A DNA stretch of 64,000 nucleotides from Tuctoria greenei. Lineage: Eukaryota > Streptophyta > Magnoliopsida > Poales > Poaceae. The notes under the pieces are model-generated. The model ran no database searches and had not been told where the DNA came from. It was given only the letters and a program-made list of their open reading frames with translations. The translations under genes and the position numbers were made by a program. Below, piece by piece: positions 10,432-21,492 of the stretch (the first letter of the stretch is position 1; every line of letters begins with the position of its first letter). The DNA is taken from assembly GCA_036927565.1 (NCBI GenBank), contig JAYESD010000001.1:12710001-12774000 (forward strand), in the 5' to 3' direction.

Positions 10432-10933
10432 GTGGCCCCCGGGACCACCTCCGTGAGGAAGTTCCTTGTAGAGGCAGTTGTACCCGTGGTGGTGCAATTC
10501 TGAATCCCCGTGCTGTGGCTTTAAGGACTTCCTTCAATGCGGCAGACAATCTTTGTCCACGGATATTGCTCCACTGACAGGCACCGGTTCCCGTTACAAA
10601 ATTCGTTTTGGTACCACGCGCCCATTATGTCTTCGCGCTATAGTTTTGAATTCTCCCCTACGAAAACAACTACCTTGAGGCGGCCGCTTGGCCTTCCCAC
10701 CGGTTCAGGCTCTTGGTCCACCAGTCATAAGGCGGGTAGCCCCAATATCTTGGTGCCAGCGGTTTACTTCCCAACACCACGGGCCCGTACTTAAGAAGAG
10801 ACTAGCACAAGTCACATACTCTTCACCCCAACATTTGCGCCCGCACTTTGATCCCTTGTTGCCTTCTCACATCCTTCAGCTTCGAACCCTAGCTTTATGC
10901 TCATCCAACCTTTCCGACCTCCAACTTGCCGCC

Positions 10934-13900
10934 ATGGAGTTGGCTCTCCCCACCAGCAAGATCAAGACCGAGAAGGGGCTGAAGAAGTTCCGGGCCTACA
11001 TGGGATGGTCCCATGAGTCCTTTGACGGCAGGATCCGCACCGGCGAACTCCCTTTCAAGAAGAAGAATGCCGACGACATGGTCTTCTTCCAGCGGTACGC
11101 CATGGTTAGCCTGCTTTCCCCCCTTTTCATCCTTCTTGATGACCTTGCTGGAGTTCTACGGCATCCAGCTACACTTCCTCGAGCCCCACTCCATCCTACT
11201 GGTCGCTATATTTGCAAACTTCTGTGAAATGTGGGTGGGGGTACGGCGCAGTCTGGAGCTCTTCCGAAATGTCTTCACTCTACAGAATACCGGGAAGGTG
11301 AACGAGTTGATCGAGATGTACTACTTCGTGAAGCGGAAGCGGACCCCTTTCAAGTACTTGGACACCTTTTCCTGCAGTAAATGGGATGAGTGGAAGAAGG
11401 AGTGGGTGATCATCACCGTGGACTAACACGAGAAGCTGGAGCTGCCTGAGTGCCTTCCGAACGTGGACATGGACCTCTAGAACGAGATCCCAGAGCTGCC
11501 GTTGGCATAGAAGCCAGTTGTGGCTAGGATCGAAGGCTGCGTAGATGGCGGAGTAACTCCCCAGATGGTCTTCAGGAACTTCCTGAGGAACAGGTGGGCG
11601 CCACTGAAGTACAGGGAACGGATGGGGCGGACATTCACACCGCGGGATGCGAACACCCAGGTAAAAGACGAATCATTGAAGGACTTGCTGAAGAAGTTCC
11701 AGAGCAAGCCCAGTATCTCACTTGAGTCTCTTGAGCCTCCAACATCCTTTCCACCTCTGAACACGGTTCCCGATTTCTGCCGGGAGCTCCGGAAACTGAT
11801 GCCAAGGCTGGATGACATAGGGGTCGCAGCTAGGAGAGCTCCTCCGGCAACCAGCGCCCCGGGGACCTCCAGTGGTTTGGCCCCAGTTCCCTCTGCCCTG
11901 GGGGGTAGAGTTGTCAGCTTCGACAAGGGCGAGGCCTCGGTGGAGCCTTCCAGCCGCAAGAGGAAACTGGTGCGGGGTGACAGAAGTCACATTGGTACCT
12001 CCGGCGAGCTACCCCATCTGGCTTTGGGGCCTCCTGCGAGCACTGGCTTCGGGGGGCCACCTCCCGCCATAGTGCCAAGTACAAGACCAAGCTCCGGAGG
12101 TTCCCTTCAAATAGAGGCTGCTCCGGCCAGGGAGGTCCCAACTCCGGCTCCGGGTCAAGCTCCTGAGAGGCCTGAGGCTCCGGCCACATCGGGTCCTTCA
12201 GGCACTGGCTCCGTTCCTGCCCCAAAACGGCTCCGTCTCCACGTCACTTGGGGCTTCCCTAGGTAAGCAACCAAGCTCCCCGCTAAGGACCTTCTTCAGG
12301 TCAAGGTCTTCCTTTAAATGTTTCTTTCTTGGTTGTGCAGTGCTTCCAAGGATGGTGTGGCAACCGCCATACCCTCAGCGTCACAGGGGGTCGAGCAGGT
12401 AGGTGCTTGAGCTCCTACTCCTGCACCTTCCCAGGCGACGGTGGTGGCCCCAACCGAGACAAGGGCAGTTCCAACCCTAAGCGCGACTGCGGCTGTTCCG
12501 GAGGTTCCGACTGTTGATGCGGCGGCGACCGAAGCCCCAGCGGCGGAGCCAGTGGCCCCCGAGGCTCCTATAGAGGTGGAGGTGCTAAACGTCGGCCCTG
12601 CTCAAGAGTTGGCGGAAACTCCGCTCTCGGTGCCGAGGGCCGCCGAGGAGATGGTTCTCGCGCCATCCTTCGAGGGGGTTTTGGAGCTCTAGCTGGACCA
12701 GGAGTCGTCGGTATCCCAGCCCTTGGTGCCGGGTTCCACTGAGGAGTCAGCTCCTGCGCCGTCTCCCGAGGGGGTCCCGACATCTCAGCCGGACGTAGCT
12801 GAGGGGCCGACCCCCTTGTCAGGCGCTGAGGGGGTTCCGACCAGCGAGCCAGGGGCGGTAGAGGAGCCGACCCCCTACCTACCGCTGCAGCAATTGGGGA
12901 GGCTGTCTCGGCGGTAGTCGGAGTATCGTCTCCCACCCCAGTGCCTCAGACAGCAGCACCCAGCATGCCCGTGGATGTGTTTCCAGTCGTAGAGGCTACG
13001 GGCACACACCTCGCTTTTCAGGCATCGAGGGTGGAGTCAGAAGCATCCGCGGTTGCACCAGAGGGTCCAGCAGAGGCCCCAGGTGTCTTGAGCCCGCAAG
13101 TGCCGCCGCCTTCACAAGGTAGTCCCTCCCGGTTGACGGTGGACGACTTGGTGGAGACGGGGGCTGGAGTGCCCCTATCCGGTCCAGCGCCCATTCCTCT
13201 GGAGCTGGCCATTGACAACACTCGCTCCAATTTTCATCAAGTCGTCACGTCTTTGAAGCACAGCCTCAAGGCTCTGGAGGAGGAGCGTAGGGGGCTCCGT
13301 GAGCGTGAAGAATGGGTCAAGGGTGAGGAAACCCGGCTGGCCGAACAAAGCGGGCTTCTCGACGCGAGGGAGGATACCCTCGAGGATCTCGATAAGAAGG
13401 CCCAAAAGATTTATGGGGAAGCTGTGGAATGCCACAGAGCTGCAGACCAGCGCCAAAGTGGTCTAACCGCTTAGCATGAGACCCTCTAGAAGCGCCAGCA
13501 GGATCTCGACTCGGGTGAGTCCAAGCTCGCCGAGGAGGTGGAGGACCTGACTAGGAGAGAAGAGGAGCTCTCCCGAAAGTTGTCGGCGGGCGAGCAGAGC
13601 TTGGGGGACCACCGCGAACAACATGAAGCGCGGTGCAAGATCGAGGCAGATAGGCTCTGGGAGTGGGGGCAAGGCCTCAACGCGCGAGAGACCGATGTCT
13701 TTGCCAGGGAAGCCACTATCCAGGGCCAGGAGGAAGACTTGGCGGAGCGCGAGAACCACATACTTGCCAGGGAATCGGAGCTCACTGATCGCGAGCGGCA
13801 ACTCGCCAAGAGCATCCAACAGCATGGCAAGGAGGCCGAGCACCTCGCAAAGGAGGGTGCAGAGCTGGCAGCCACCAGGAGGGCTTTGGAAGAGTTGCAG

Positions 13901-14110
13901 GGCTCAAGGGTGTCCGAGTCCCAGCGAGTGTGGGACTTCCTGGAGCGTGCAGACGGAGCGCTAGCATCATTTGGTCTTAGCCCTGTACGTCCGGCCCACC
14001 TGGCGCCGAATCTACACGATGCATTGTCGACTCTTGGCTCTGTTGGCTGCAAGCTTGATGTAGTGATTGACATTGTTGCCGATCAGCTAGAGACAGAGGG
14101 GGGTCCCTAA
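10934..14110 (+). pseudogene. Antisense accessory ORF of Tat element E5 (PF04195-like)
   Basis: It starts at an ATG in good context (GCCATGG) with MELALPTSKIKTEKGLKKF. The N-terminal domain matches the 'putative gypsy type transposon' family (PF04195) of grasses: FRAYMGWSHESFDG, then EFYGIQLHFLEPHSIL and FCEMWVGVRRSLELF (about 11140-11270), KWDEWKKEW (about 11380). A Pro/Ala/Glu-rich middle (11800-13150) follows, then a long charged coiled coil (about 13200-13970). Frameshift near 11110 and stops at 11424, 11478 and 11508 break it. A canonical intron lies at 12263-12340. It runs opposite to gag-pol. In the related Grande element an antisense gene is known; its role is unknown. E13 has a second copy. 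Confidence 0.8.
12263..12340 (+). other. Putative spliceosomal intron in antisense ORF of E5
   Basis: The 78-bp stretch starts GTAAGC and ends in a pyrimidine-rich run and TTGTGCAG. Removing it joins two frames in phase 2 so that the exon junction reads ...FPS followed by ASKDGV. The same position in the E13 copy has a 76-bp GTAAGC...CTGCAG intron followed by ASK. Confidence 0.75.
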
Positions 14111-14449
14111 CCAAGACTATCGCTGAGTATGTGCTAGCATGCTACTGGAGCCGGGACCCCCACTTCCCCCTGAGTCCAGCAGTCGAAGGGCCAATCGCTG
14201 CAGGGTTGGACACTGCTTGGGAAGGTGTTAAGGAGGTTGCCGAGGCTGTCGCCTTAGCTATCCGCAGGACTTAGGTCCCTCCTCTCTCGCTCCCTCTTGT
14301 ATGCTTCCAACTTTTGTAAGAAAATCTTTTAATTGAATGGAGTCCTCTTGATCTTTGGTCACGATATTTTTGTGTCCTGCTCCCTGATATATGCACACAA
14401 ATCTGATCATGTACTTGTACCAAGGGGGACTAGGACTTGCTTCGGGAAC

Positions 14450-14880
14450 ACCAGCCCTCCTGGCTTGCTGGAGCTTAGGAGCTTGGGCAACATTTGCGGT
14501 CTCAATGGGAGGTGCCACCGCCGAGCCCCCTGGGGTTGTCGCAGCTTAGGAGCTCCGACAGGGCCGCACCTTCGTAGGAGACATTGCACACCGCCTGACC
14601 ACCGCCGGGCCCCCGGGGTTGTCGGAGCTTAGGAGCTCCAGCAGGGCCGAACCTTCATAGGAGACGTGGCACACCGTCTGAACCGCCGGGCCCCCTGGGG
14701 TTTTTGGAGCTTAGGAGCTCCGACAGGGTCGGACCTTCGTAGGAGACGTGGCATACCGCCTGGCCCCCTGGGGTTGTCAGAGCTTTTAGGGGCTCCAGCA
14801 ACACCCATGATATCGGTAGGACGTCGATGCTATGTCCCCGACAACTGGTGGAGCTCAGGAGCTTAGGGGATGTACTGTAG
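14450..14880. repeat. Tandem hairpin repeats in 3' region of E5
   Basis: About five to six copies of a unit of roughly 75-85 bp occur. Each carries GGAGCTTAGGAGCTC flanked by GGGCCCCCTGGGGTTGTC and CCGACAGGGC...GACGTGGCACACCG. In the best copies TGTCGGAGCT and AGCTCCGACA form 10-bp inverted arms around TAGG. Copies lie near 14464, 14540, 14622, 14706, 14781 and 14850. Tandem repeats between integrase and 3' LTR are a known feature of Tat elements and a known source of satellites. Confidence 0.85.
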
Positions 14881-15189
14881 GGACCTGCACATATGATAGA
14901 CAAAAAGGTAATTCCGCTCTCGAGTCAATCTTTTACCTACGCTCTATTAGTGTCACTTGTCTCACGTTCCGCTGCCATTGTGGAGGCTTGAGCAAGTACC
15001 CAAATCGGCCTGCCAGCAAACGGATTGCAAAGCTCCCACTATTGCAGAGACAAAGGAAAGATTAACCACATCCACGCTAGGTGAACAGCTAATGGTAATT
15101 TCGTGACAACATTCATAAAAACTAAAGATAATTTCAAATGAACAAGGCATTCCAGGGTATGACAAACAACTTTTTCATTATAACTTCTC

Positions 15190-16001
15190 ATGGTTAAGAA
15201 CGGGCTTTACATGAGAAACGACACCCTGGGCGACAAACCTCTGTGACCCGGAAGGGCCCCTCCCACTTGGGGGAGAGTTTCTTTGTCCCTTCCGGCTAGC
15301 CCATAGCGTGTATGGCAGCTCATCCACCCAGTTCGCACCATGCTTCTCGAGGCTTGAGTATGTACGAGTCCAGAGGCCCTTGAGAATTTCGGCGTTCGCT
15401 CTCTCTACCTGCCCATTGCTCTTGGGATGGGCGACAGAGGCGTAACAAACTTGGATCCCAAGGTCCTCACATTATTCTTGAAATGCCGCACTCGTGAATT
15501 GGGTCCCATTATCGGTGATGATTCTGTTCGGGACTCCAAACCTGTAGACAATCGACTTGATGAAATTCACTACGGACTATTTGTTGATGGTGACGACTGG
15601 GGTGGCTTCTGGCCATTTGGTGAACTTATCTACGGCGACGTAGAGGTGTCGGAATCCTCCGACGGCTCTCAGGAAGGGTCCCAGGATGTCCAATCCCCAC
15701 ACGACGAATGGCAGGAGGGAGGGATCATCTGCAGCGCTTGAGCTAGTGTGTGGATCTGCTTGGTATGGAACTGGCACGCCTTGCATCTCCTAACCATGTC
15801 AGTGGTATCCTTGAGTGCTGTGGGCCAGTAGAAGCCATGCTGAAAGGCTTTACTGACCAGCGTACGGGCGTATGCGTGGTTCCCGCACTCACCTCCGTTG
15901 ACAACTAACTGGGAATCACCCTTGGCAAGGAGCTGGCAGACGTTGAGGGTTAGTGCCATCTTCAACCCGTAGATAAGGGCCTCGTACTCTGCCATAGCCA
16001 A
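15190..16001 (-). pseudogene. Integrase and aRNase H end of Tat element E5
   Basis: On the minus strand, AEYEALIYGLKMALTLNV (about 15930-15990) is the C-terminal half of the additional RNase H. The zinc-binding motif of integrase follows as HGFYWPTALKDT..VRRCKACQFH (about 15770-15850). The core then gives WGLDILGPF (first Asp, about 15690), ITDNGTQF (second Asp, about 15505) and SNGQVERANAEIL (Glu, about 15400). Frames change near 15700 and 15480. All three catalytic residues can still be read, but not in one frame. Confidence 0.85.
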
Positions 16002-16037
16002 GATGCACCATATATCTGAACTGTTCCTCTGTTGGGG

Positions 16038-16787
16038 CTATGAGCACCGCACCAGCCCCGACCCCCTGCTTCCGGGTAGAACCATGAAGTAAAGTACCCA
16101 CGGGGTTTCAGTGAAAGCCGGTGCCCTAGACAGTGTATCCCCACTAAATGGGCTTCCAGGGTTGTCGGGCGACGGAGTCCATTCAGCCAGAAAGTCTGCT
16201 AGAGTCTTGCTTTTGACCGCATGCTGAGGAAGGAACTCAATTTTGAACTCTGCTAGCTCGGCTGCCCATTTGGCAAAGTTGCCAGTGGCATTGGGGCTGT
16301 GGAGGACCGTCCTTAGTGGGAAGGAGGTGACCACTGAGACCTTATGTCCCTGAAAGTAGTGTCGGAGCTTCCTCGATGCTATCAACACGGCGTACAACAA
16401 CTTATGTATCTCCTGGTATCTTGTCTTTGCTTCATGGAGGACTTCGTTGATGTAGTAAATTGGCCTCTGAGTGGTCCGAACTCTGGACGAGAGGTCTGAT
16501 AGCTCCTGCATTGGATTCAGGTCCGTGGGTTCTTGGCTCCCGGGGCCTGCATCACATCCCGGGGGCTGGGATCCAGCGACTTCCTGGCTCCCGGAGCCTA
16601 CCTGAGAGAGGTGCACGACTTGGTCTGGGACCGGAGGCTCGACGCTGCGGGCTCCTCCTTGCGTATGTTGCTGTTGCGGTTTGGACCGCTCTGCGACTAA
16701 GACCATACTGACCACTTCAGCTGTTGCAACAACATATAGTAGCAGGGGCTCTCCGGGCTTCGGCGCCACCATAAATGGGAGGGACAT
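16038..16787 (-). pseudogene. RNase H region of Tat element E5
   Basis: The frame reads LPFMVAPKPGEPLLLYVVAT, then RPIYYINEVLHEAKTRYQE (about 16380-16470), LRHYFQGHKVSVVTSFPL and LVEWTP-like LAEWTPSPDN near 16180. This is the Tat RNase H plus linker. The second, extra RNase H starts at about 16100 with HGSTRKQGVGAGAVLIAPT. Compared with relatives, the catalytic Asp of the first motif is not evident. A roughly 90-residue Pro/Gln/Ser-rich insert (about 16480-16700) separates the two halves. The product would degrade RNA in RNA-DNA hybrids during reverse transcription. Confidence 0.75.
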
Positions 16788-16975
16788 CAGGAGCCTCTTG
16801 AGCTCCTAGAACGCTGCTTCCGTTTCTTCCGTCCAAGCAAAGGGACTGAGCTTGCGCAGAATCTTGAAGAAGGGAAGTGCTCGTTCTGCCAACCTCGAGA
16901 TGAAGCGGCTAAGGGCAGCGAGGCAACCGGCAAGCTTCTGTACATCCTTGATACGTGTCGGGGGTCGCATCAGTT

Positions 16976-17695
16976 CTATTGCCTTGATCTTCTCTGGATT
17001 GGCTTCGATCCCCCGGTGAGAAACCAGAAATCCCAGTAACTTCCCAGAAGAGACCCCGAAGACACACTTTCGGGGTTCAGCATCGTGCGCGTAAGGCGCA
17101 ACCTGCTGAAGACTTGTGCTAAGCTGTCTAGGAAGAACATGCGGTCTTTGATTTTGACCATGATGTCATCAACATACACCTCAACCAGGTCTCTAATGAG
17201 ATCCCCAAATGTTTTATGCATCGCACGTACAAAGGTAGGGAGAGCATTCTTAAGACTGTAAGGCATGGAGACATAACAATACAGGCCATCTATTGTTACA
17301 AAAGCAGTGTGTTCCTCATCATCTCTAGACATATGTATTTGATGAAAACCGGAATACGCATCGAGGAAACACAACAGATCACAGCTTGACGTAGAGTCTA
17401 CAATTTGATCTATCTTGGGGAGCGGGAAAGGATCCTTCGGACATTCGTTGTTTAGGTTGGTGTAGTTGATGCACATTCGAAGTTTCCTGCCAGCCTTGGG
17501 GACGACAATAGGATTGGCCAACCACCAAAGGTGGTGAACTTCCCAGATGAAGCCAGCATCGAGCAACTTCTTGATATCCTCCCAGATGAAGTTCTGGCAC
17601 TCAACGGACTGCTTCCGGGGCTTCTGTTGTATTTGGAAGGCATCAGGGTAGATCTTCAAATGGTGCTCAATCACCTCCCTGGGGATTCCGGGCAT
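16976..17695 (-). pseudogene. Reverse transcriptase of Tat element E5
   Basis: A 239-codon frame starts at MPGIPREVIEHHLKIYPDAF. It shows NPIVVPKAGRKLRMCINYTN (motif 1), LDAYSGFHQIHM with the first catalytic Asp (about 17340), and VEVYVDDIMVK with the YVDD box (about 17165-17195). A frame change at about 17070 leads to the thumb and then to the RNase H region. A stop (TAG) also lies at 17708-17710 just before this frame, so the polyprotein is interrupted. The RT itself looks well preserved within this stretch. Confidence 0.88.
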
Positions 17696-17878
17696 CTGCG
17701 ATGGTTGCTAGGCGAACACATCGATATTGTCCTGGAGGAAGGTGATGAGCGCAAATTCCTATTTGCTGTCCAGGTTACCCGCTATGCGGGTCGTCTGGGC
17801 AACCTTAGAGCCGATCTTGACGAATTTCACTGGGATGTCGTCTTCGATAGGCAGCACGCGCGAGGCTGCGGTGGGGGT

Positions 17879-18643
17879 TCATTGAGGCGCCCCCTGACTT
17901 GGTTGGCCCTCCCTTGCATCGTCCAGGTTCGGGGTTCGACCCGCATCAAGTGCTTGGAGCTGCTCCAAGGCTGATACCGTTACAGTGCGATCCCCCTGGA
18001 CCCTGAGAACTCCAGAAGGCATTGGCATCTTCAGGACCAGATAGCCGTAGTGGGCTACGGCCATGAACTTGTAGAGCGCCGGCCTTCCGATGATGGCATT
18101 GAAGGGGAGCTCAACATCCGCCACATCGAATAAGATATTCTCCGTGCGGTAGTTCTCCGGGGTACCAAAGGTAACCGGGAGGTGGATACTTCCACTGGGC
18201 ACAATCGGCCCCGGGCCCACGCCTGAGAACGGGCTCGAAGGAGCGAGTCGGGACATGGGTATCTGCAGCTTCCGGAGAGCTGCTGTGGAGATGAGGTTGA
18301 GGCCAGCCCCGCCGTCGATCAACACGTAGTGGAGCTTTACGTTGGCGATAGTTGGGGCCACGAGCAGCGGGAGCACCCCAGCTCCTGCAATGTTCTTTGG
18401 GCAGTCCGAAGTATCGAAGCTTATAGCCGTGTTCATCCACTTGCTGTGGGGAGCCGGGCTTGGTACTGGAGCCACTACTGCCACGGCGTGTCGCAGGACT
18501 TTCACTGCGTTCTGAGACACGGTGTCCGAGGCGCCCCCGTAGATGACGTAGAGGAGTTTTCGGCGCTCCTGATCACTGCTAGTGTCCGAGTCAGCACCCG
18601 TGAACACTGCTTTCACTGCTCTATGGGGCACCTGGTACCCCAT
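17879..18643 (-). pseudogene. Protease region of Tat element E5
   Basis: A 254-codon frame contains LHYVLIDGGAGLNLISTAAL (about 18290-18345), the aspartic protease motif in the Tat form with DGG, followed by the conserved hydrophobic stretches ENILFDVADVELPFNAIIGR and GYLVLKMPMPSG. The upstream spacer has a poly-G run (18698-18716 on the plus strand) that has probably slipped and broken the frame. Confidence 0.8.
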
Positions 18644-18697
18644 ATCATCGTCCTTCTCTTTCGCCGGGTCAACCTTCTGCTTACCCTCCCTCTGGCG

Positions 18698-18716
18698 GGG
18701 GGGGGGGGGGGGGGGG
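18698..18716. repeat. Poly-G run
   Basis: About 19 consecutive G within the E5 gag-protease spacer; on the coding strand it would encode a Pro run. Length is prone to slippage or sequencing error. Confidence 0.9.
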
Positions 18717-19042
18717 TCGTTCTCCTGACTTCGCTATTTCTGCCGTTGTTCACAGAAACGCTGTGCGAGTTTCTTGACTTCCCGGCACTCGCTCGCACTG
18801 TGACCATTGGTCCGGTGCACCGGGCATCTGAAGTCAGCATCATCCCTTTCGGGGGACGGGCGTGGGCGCTTATCCTGACGTGAGCTCCGGGCTCTGCCAG
18901 GTGCCGCGGCAGCCACCATGGGAACTCCCGGCCCCGGCTTACTCCTGCCTTGACCCCCGTTCTTCCTCTTGCCTCCTCCTCTGACAGCAGCCTCCGCTTC
19001 AGACTGAACGGGCTCCCCACTTTCCGAGGAGGCTCGGGCGTG

Positions 19043-20240
19043 CTAGTTACGCCCTTCTGCAGCCTTGGCACATCTGTCCACTGGGGCAAACAGCTCGGAG
19101 ACATCGCGCACGTCATGCGTGGCAAGCTTTTCGATCATCTTCTTGTTCCTCACACCCTGTCTAAACGCAACTATGACAGATGCATTCGAGATGTGGGGAA
19201 TGGTATTCCGTACCTGGGAGAACCGCTGGATGAAGGCCCGCAGCGGTTCTCCCGATCGCTGTCTAACAGTGTGAAGGTCGAGCTCCGTGCTGGGACGCTC
19301 GTACGCACTTCCAAAGTTTGCCATGAACTGCCGGCACATCTCCTCCCAGGAGGTAATGGATCCCGGGGGCAGGTTCATAAGCCATGAACGGGCCGGGCTG
19401 GCCAGAACCATGGGGAAGTAGTTGGCCATGATGACCTCGTCACCTCCTGCGACCAGTATTGAGGTGGAGTAGATTTGTAGGAACTCACTCGGGTTGACGC
19501 TCCCATCATACTTCTCCAGCATGTGTAGCCGGAACTTGTGGGGCCAAACCACCCTTCGCAGGTGGGGAGCTAAGGCTGCACAACCACCTCCTGTGCTTGC
19601 GGGTGGCAAGTTTGGCGCTGCATGGCCATAATGAGCTGGCTGCGCCGCGTATATCCGTTGCTGGGGTATTGCAGCCGGCGCTTGGTGCGGCAGGGGCACA
19701 CCATATGCTTGCGGTGGAAGAGGAGCAGCAAACGCTTGGTGCGGGGGAGGCGTCATGTACGCCTGGTGCTGCTCGGGAGGTGCCGCGTGTGCCTGACGTG
19801 GTGGACGAGCGTCGTGCACCTGGGCCTGGCACCCGGCAGGCTGTAATCAGCTTCGAGGTTGCGGCATCGCTCCCGTTGTCGCTTGATGACGACCCGACAG
19901 TCCTCGCCGGCTCTGCAATGACGCTGCAACCTCGTCCACAGGTCCACCAATGAAAGCCTAGTTGAATGGCTGTCGGCGGTCCGCCTGTCAACCGTAGGCA
20001 TGCATGACAACGAAACAAATGTTTTTGCCGCTCGCCTTCCGCCCTATGGAGTCGTCTGGAGCGCGGCGACGACCAGATGGTCAATGTCGTTTACCCACTG
20101 CTGGGTTGCCCCCTGTGGGGCCCCTGCAGTTGGTGCGTTGCGGAGCAACTCCCGCGCAGCTAGAAGCGCGCTCTCTGGGGCTTGCCGCCAGTGGTGTCGT
20201 GACGGCTGTCGCTGCTGGGGTTCGCCGAGCCCCATCGTGC
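19043..20240 (-). pseudogene. Gag of Tat element E5
   Basis: Gag is spread over three frames: ESALLAARELLRNAP with QQWVNDIDHLV (about 20060-20190), then DLWTRLQRHCRAGEDCRVV (about 19880-19960), then a 258-codon frame (19043-19819). The last starts with a Pro/His/Ala-rich part and contains the retrotransposon gag domain FLQIYSTSILVAGGDE...ARSWLMNLPPGSITSWEEMC (about 19330-19490). A zinc-knuckle-like FRCPVHRTNGHSASEC occurs at about 18780-18830 in a further frame. This fits Tat gag. The copy is not translatable as one protein. Confidence 0.82.
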
Positions 20241-20440
20241 TGGCCTGCAGTCGATGGGGTGGCCGTTTGGCGATGCGACGGCCCAGATTTTCCCGCCCTG
20301 GAGCGGGACTCGTATCTGGGGTGAGATGAATCTTGGTCCTCTCGCACCACTTGCTGGCGAGGCTATGGCCTTGAGGAACTGGGATTGGAGCGAGTTTTCA
20401 CCATACTGATGGGGAAGATTCTTGTAGGAGAAAAACCCCC

Positions 20441-20458
20441 CTACCTGGTGCGCCAAAT
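20441..20458 (-). promoter_or_regulatory. Primer binding site of E5
   Basis: On the minus strand TTTGGCGCACCAGGTAGG follows the LTR end (...CCTCGACA). TTTGGCGC at this place is usual for Tat elements. I do not assign the tRNA. Confidence 0.7.
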
Positions 20459-21492
20459 GTCGAGGTGTCTAAACTGACACCTCACCCGGACCTACTCGGG
20501 AGTGGTTCGCCGAGGTTCGATGTGTTATCGGGGGGCTACTCCTAGCAAGATCAAACACAGTGGACGATGAACACGAGGGATTTACGTGGTTCTGGCCACC
20601 TGAGCGTAATACCCTACTCCATGGAGGTTTGTGTGTTGTATTCCTTGAGTCCGTATCTTAGTCTAAGCGAAGTTGTCTAAGTCGGTGGCCGCTCGGTCCT
20701 TTTATAGTCCAAGGTCGAGCAGCTTACAAGTGGGGCCCGAGGTCCGACAAGTGGCCCTGGGCATACTGAATCCTCCCTAAGATCTAGGAGTAAATGTTAT
20801 CCCCTGACAACGACTTCAATGTGCCGCCTGCCCACACCTTGCTGCAGGGCTACGAATAGTCCCCTCATCATGGTTGGACATGTCTTGTCTGTCCCGTCGG
20901 GGCTTCTCATTGGTCCGCCGTACGTAGTAGTTCGGCTCTGACCAGTTATGACAAGACTGGCCACAGTCCACTTGACTTATGAGTGCGAGCTCCCGCTCGC
21001 CTAGGGAACACACGGGTCCTAGCTTTGGCGTCCTGGGCGCGCCTCCCTTCTCTGAGCCTTCCGGGGGAAAGCTCAGGCTCAGCGCCGCTTGTCACGTGGC
21101 ACCTCCCGGCCCTTACCTCAGCGGGATGCTCAGTTCCCGGAGGTTGGGTACGGAGCTGCTGGAAACTAGCAACGTTGGACCCTTAGAGGGACGTCCGGGT
21201 CCAGGGGGTGGACCCGAAGCTGCGGTGATTGTCGCAGTATCAGACCCTCTTCCCAGGAGGGGACGTCCGGAGCCGCCATTCTAGCGGCCTCGTCGGATCA
21301 TTCCCCGGCGAGGTGGTGGGCCTAGGGCCGCGGTCGGCGTGGAGGCACTGGACTTTCCCTCGACGGAGGGAGCCACTGTACCACTTGCCACATAGCGCTC
21401 TGGGCCCATGTCAGGCCTCGCCCCGGTGGGCGGTGGGTCCAGTGTTCTTTTATCCCTGTACCCAGGGATAGCCGGTTCGCCAGGCACCGACA
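20459..21492 (-). repeat. 5' LTR of E5, full length
   Basis: This 1034-bp LTR runs, on the minus strand, from TGTCGGTGCCTGGCG to CACCTCGACA. A TATA box CTATAAAAGG lies at about 20699-20708. The motif CACCTGAGCGTAATACCCTA (about 20599-20618) is shared with the LTR of the other Tat element E13 (46739-46758). Confidence 0.92.

Larger units (their letters stand above)
9881..21492 (-). mobile_element. E5: Tat-lineage Ty3/gypsy inserted in E4
   Basis: Read on the minus strand: 5' LTR (20459-21492), primer binding site, gag, protease, RT, RNase H, a second RNase H-like part, integrase, tandem repeats, an ORF in antisense orientation (plus strand 10934-14110), polypurine-like tract and 3' LTR (9881-10431). 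This order, with an accessory antisense ORF between integrase and 3' LTR, is the mark of the Tat lineage (Grande, RIRE2 and relatives). The 3' LTR lacks the 483 bp that would lie at its outer end. Coding parts carry many frameshifts. The LTRs differ by several percent by eye, fewer differences than between the E4 LTRs, which fits the nesting order. Confidence 0.92.

Noticed and set aside
9918..10580. Several overlapping open frames up to 193 codons, repeated at 20979-21547
   Set aside because: They lie in the GC-rich LTRs of E5 and reappear only because the LTRs are copies.
12398..12434. Second possible intron in the E5 antisense ORF (CAG|GTAGGT ... TTCCCAG)
   Set aside because: Only about 36 bp, too short for a plant intron, and the frame continues through it with a single TGA, so a mutation is simpler.
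13463..14073. Minus-strand frames opposite the coiled-coil part of the E5 antisense ORF
   Set aside because: Shadow frames; the plus-strand reading has a heptad-like pattern and homology, the minus strand only Leu/Ser-rich low complexity.
18329..18883. 184-codon plus-strand frame across E5 protease
   Set aside because: Shadow of the protease and gag spacer on the minus strand, with a Gly run from the poly-G tract.
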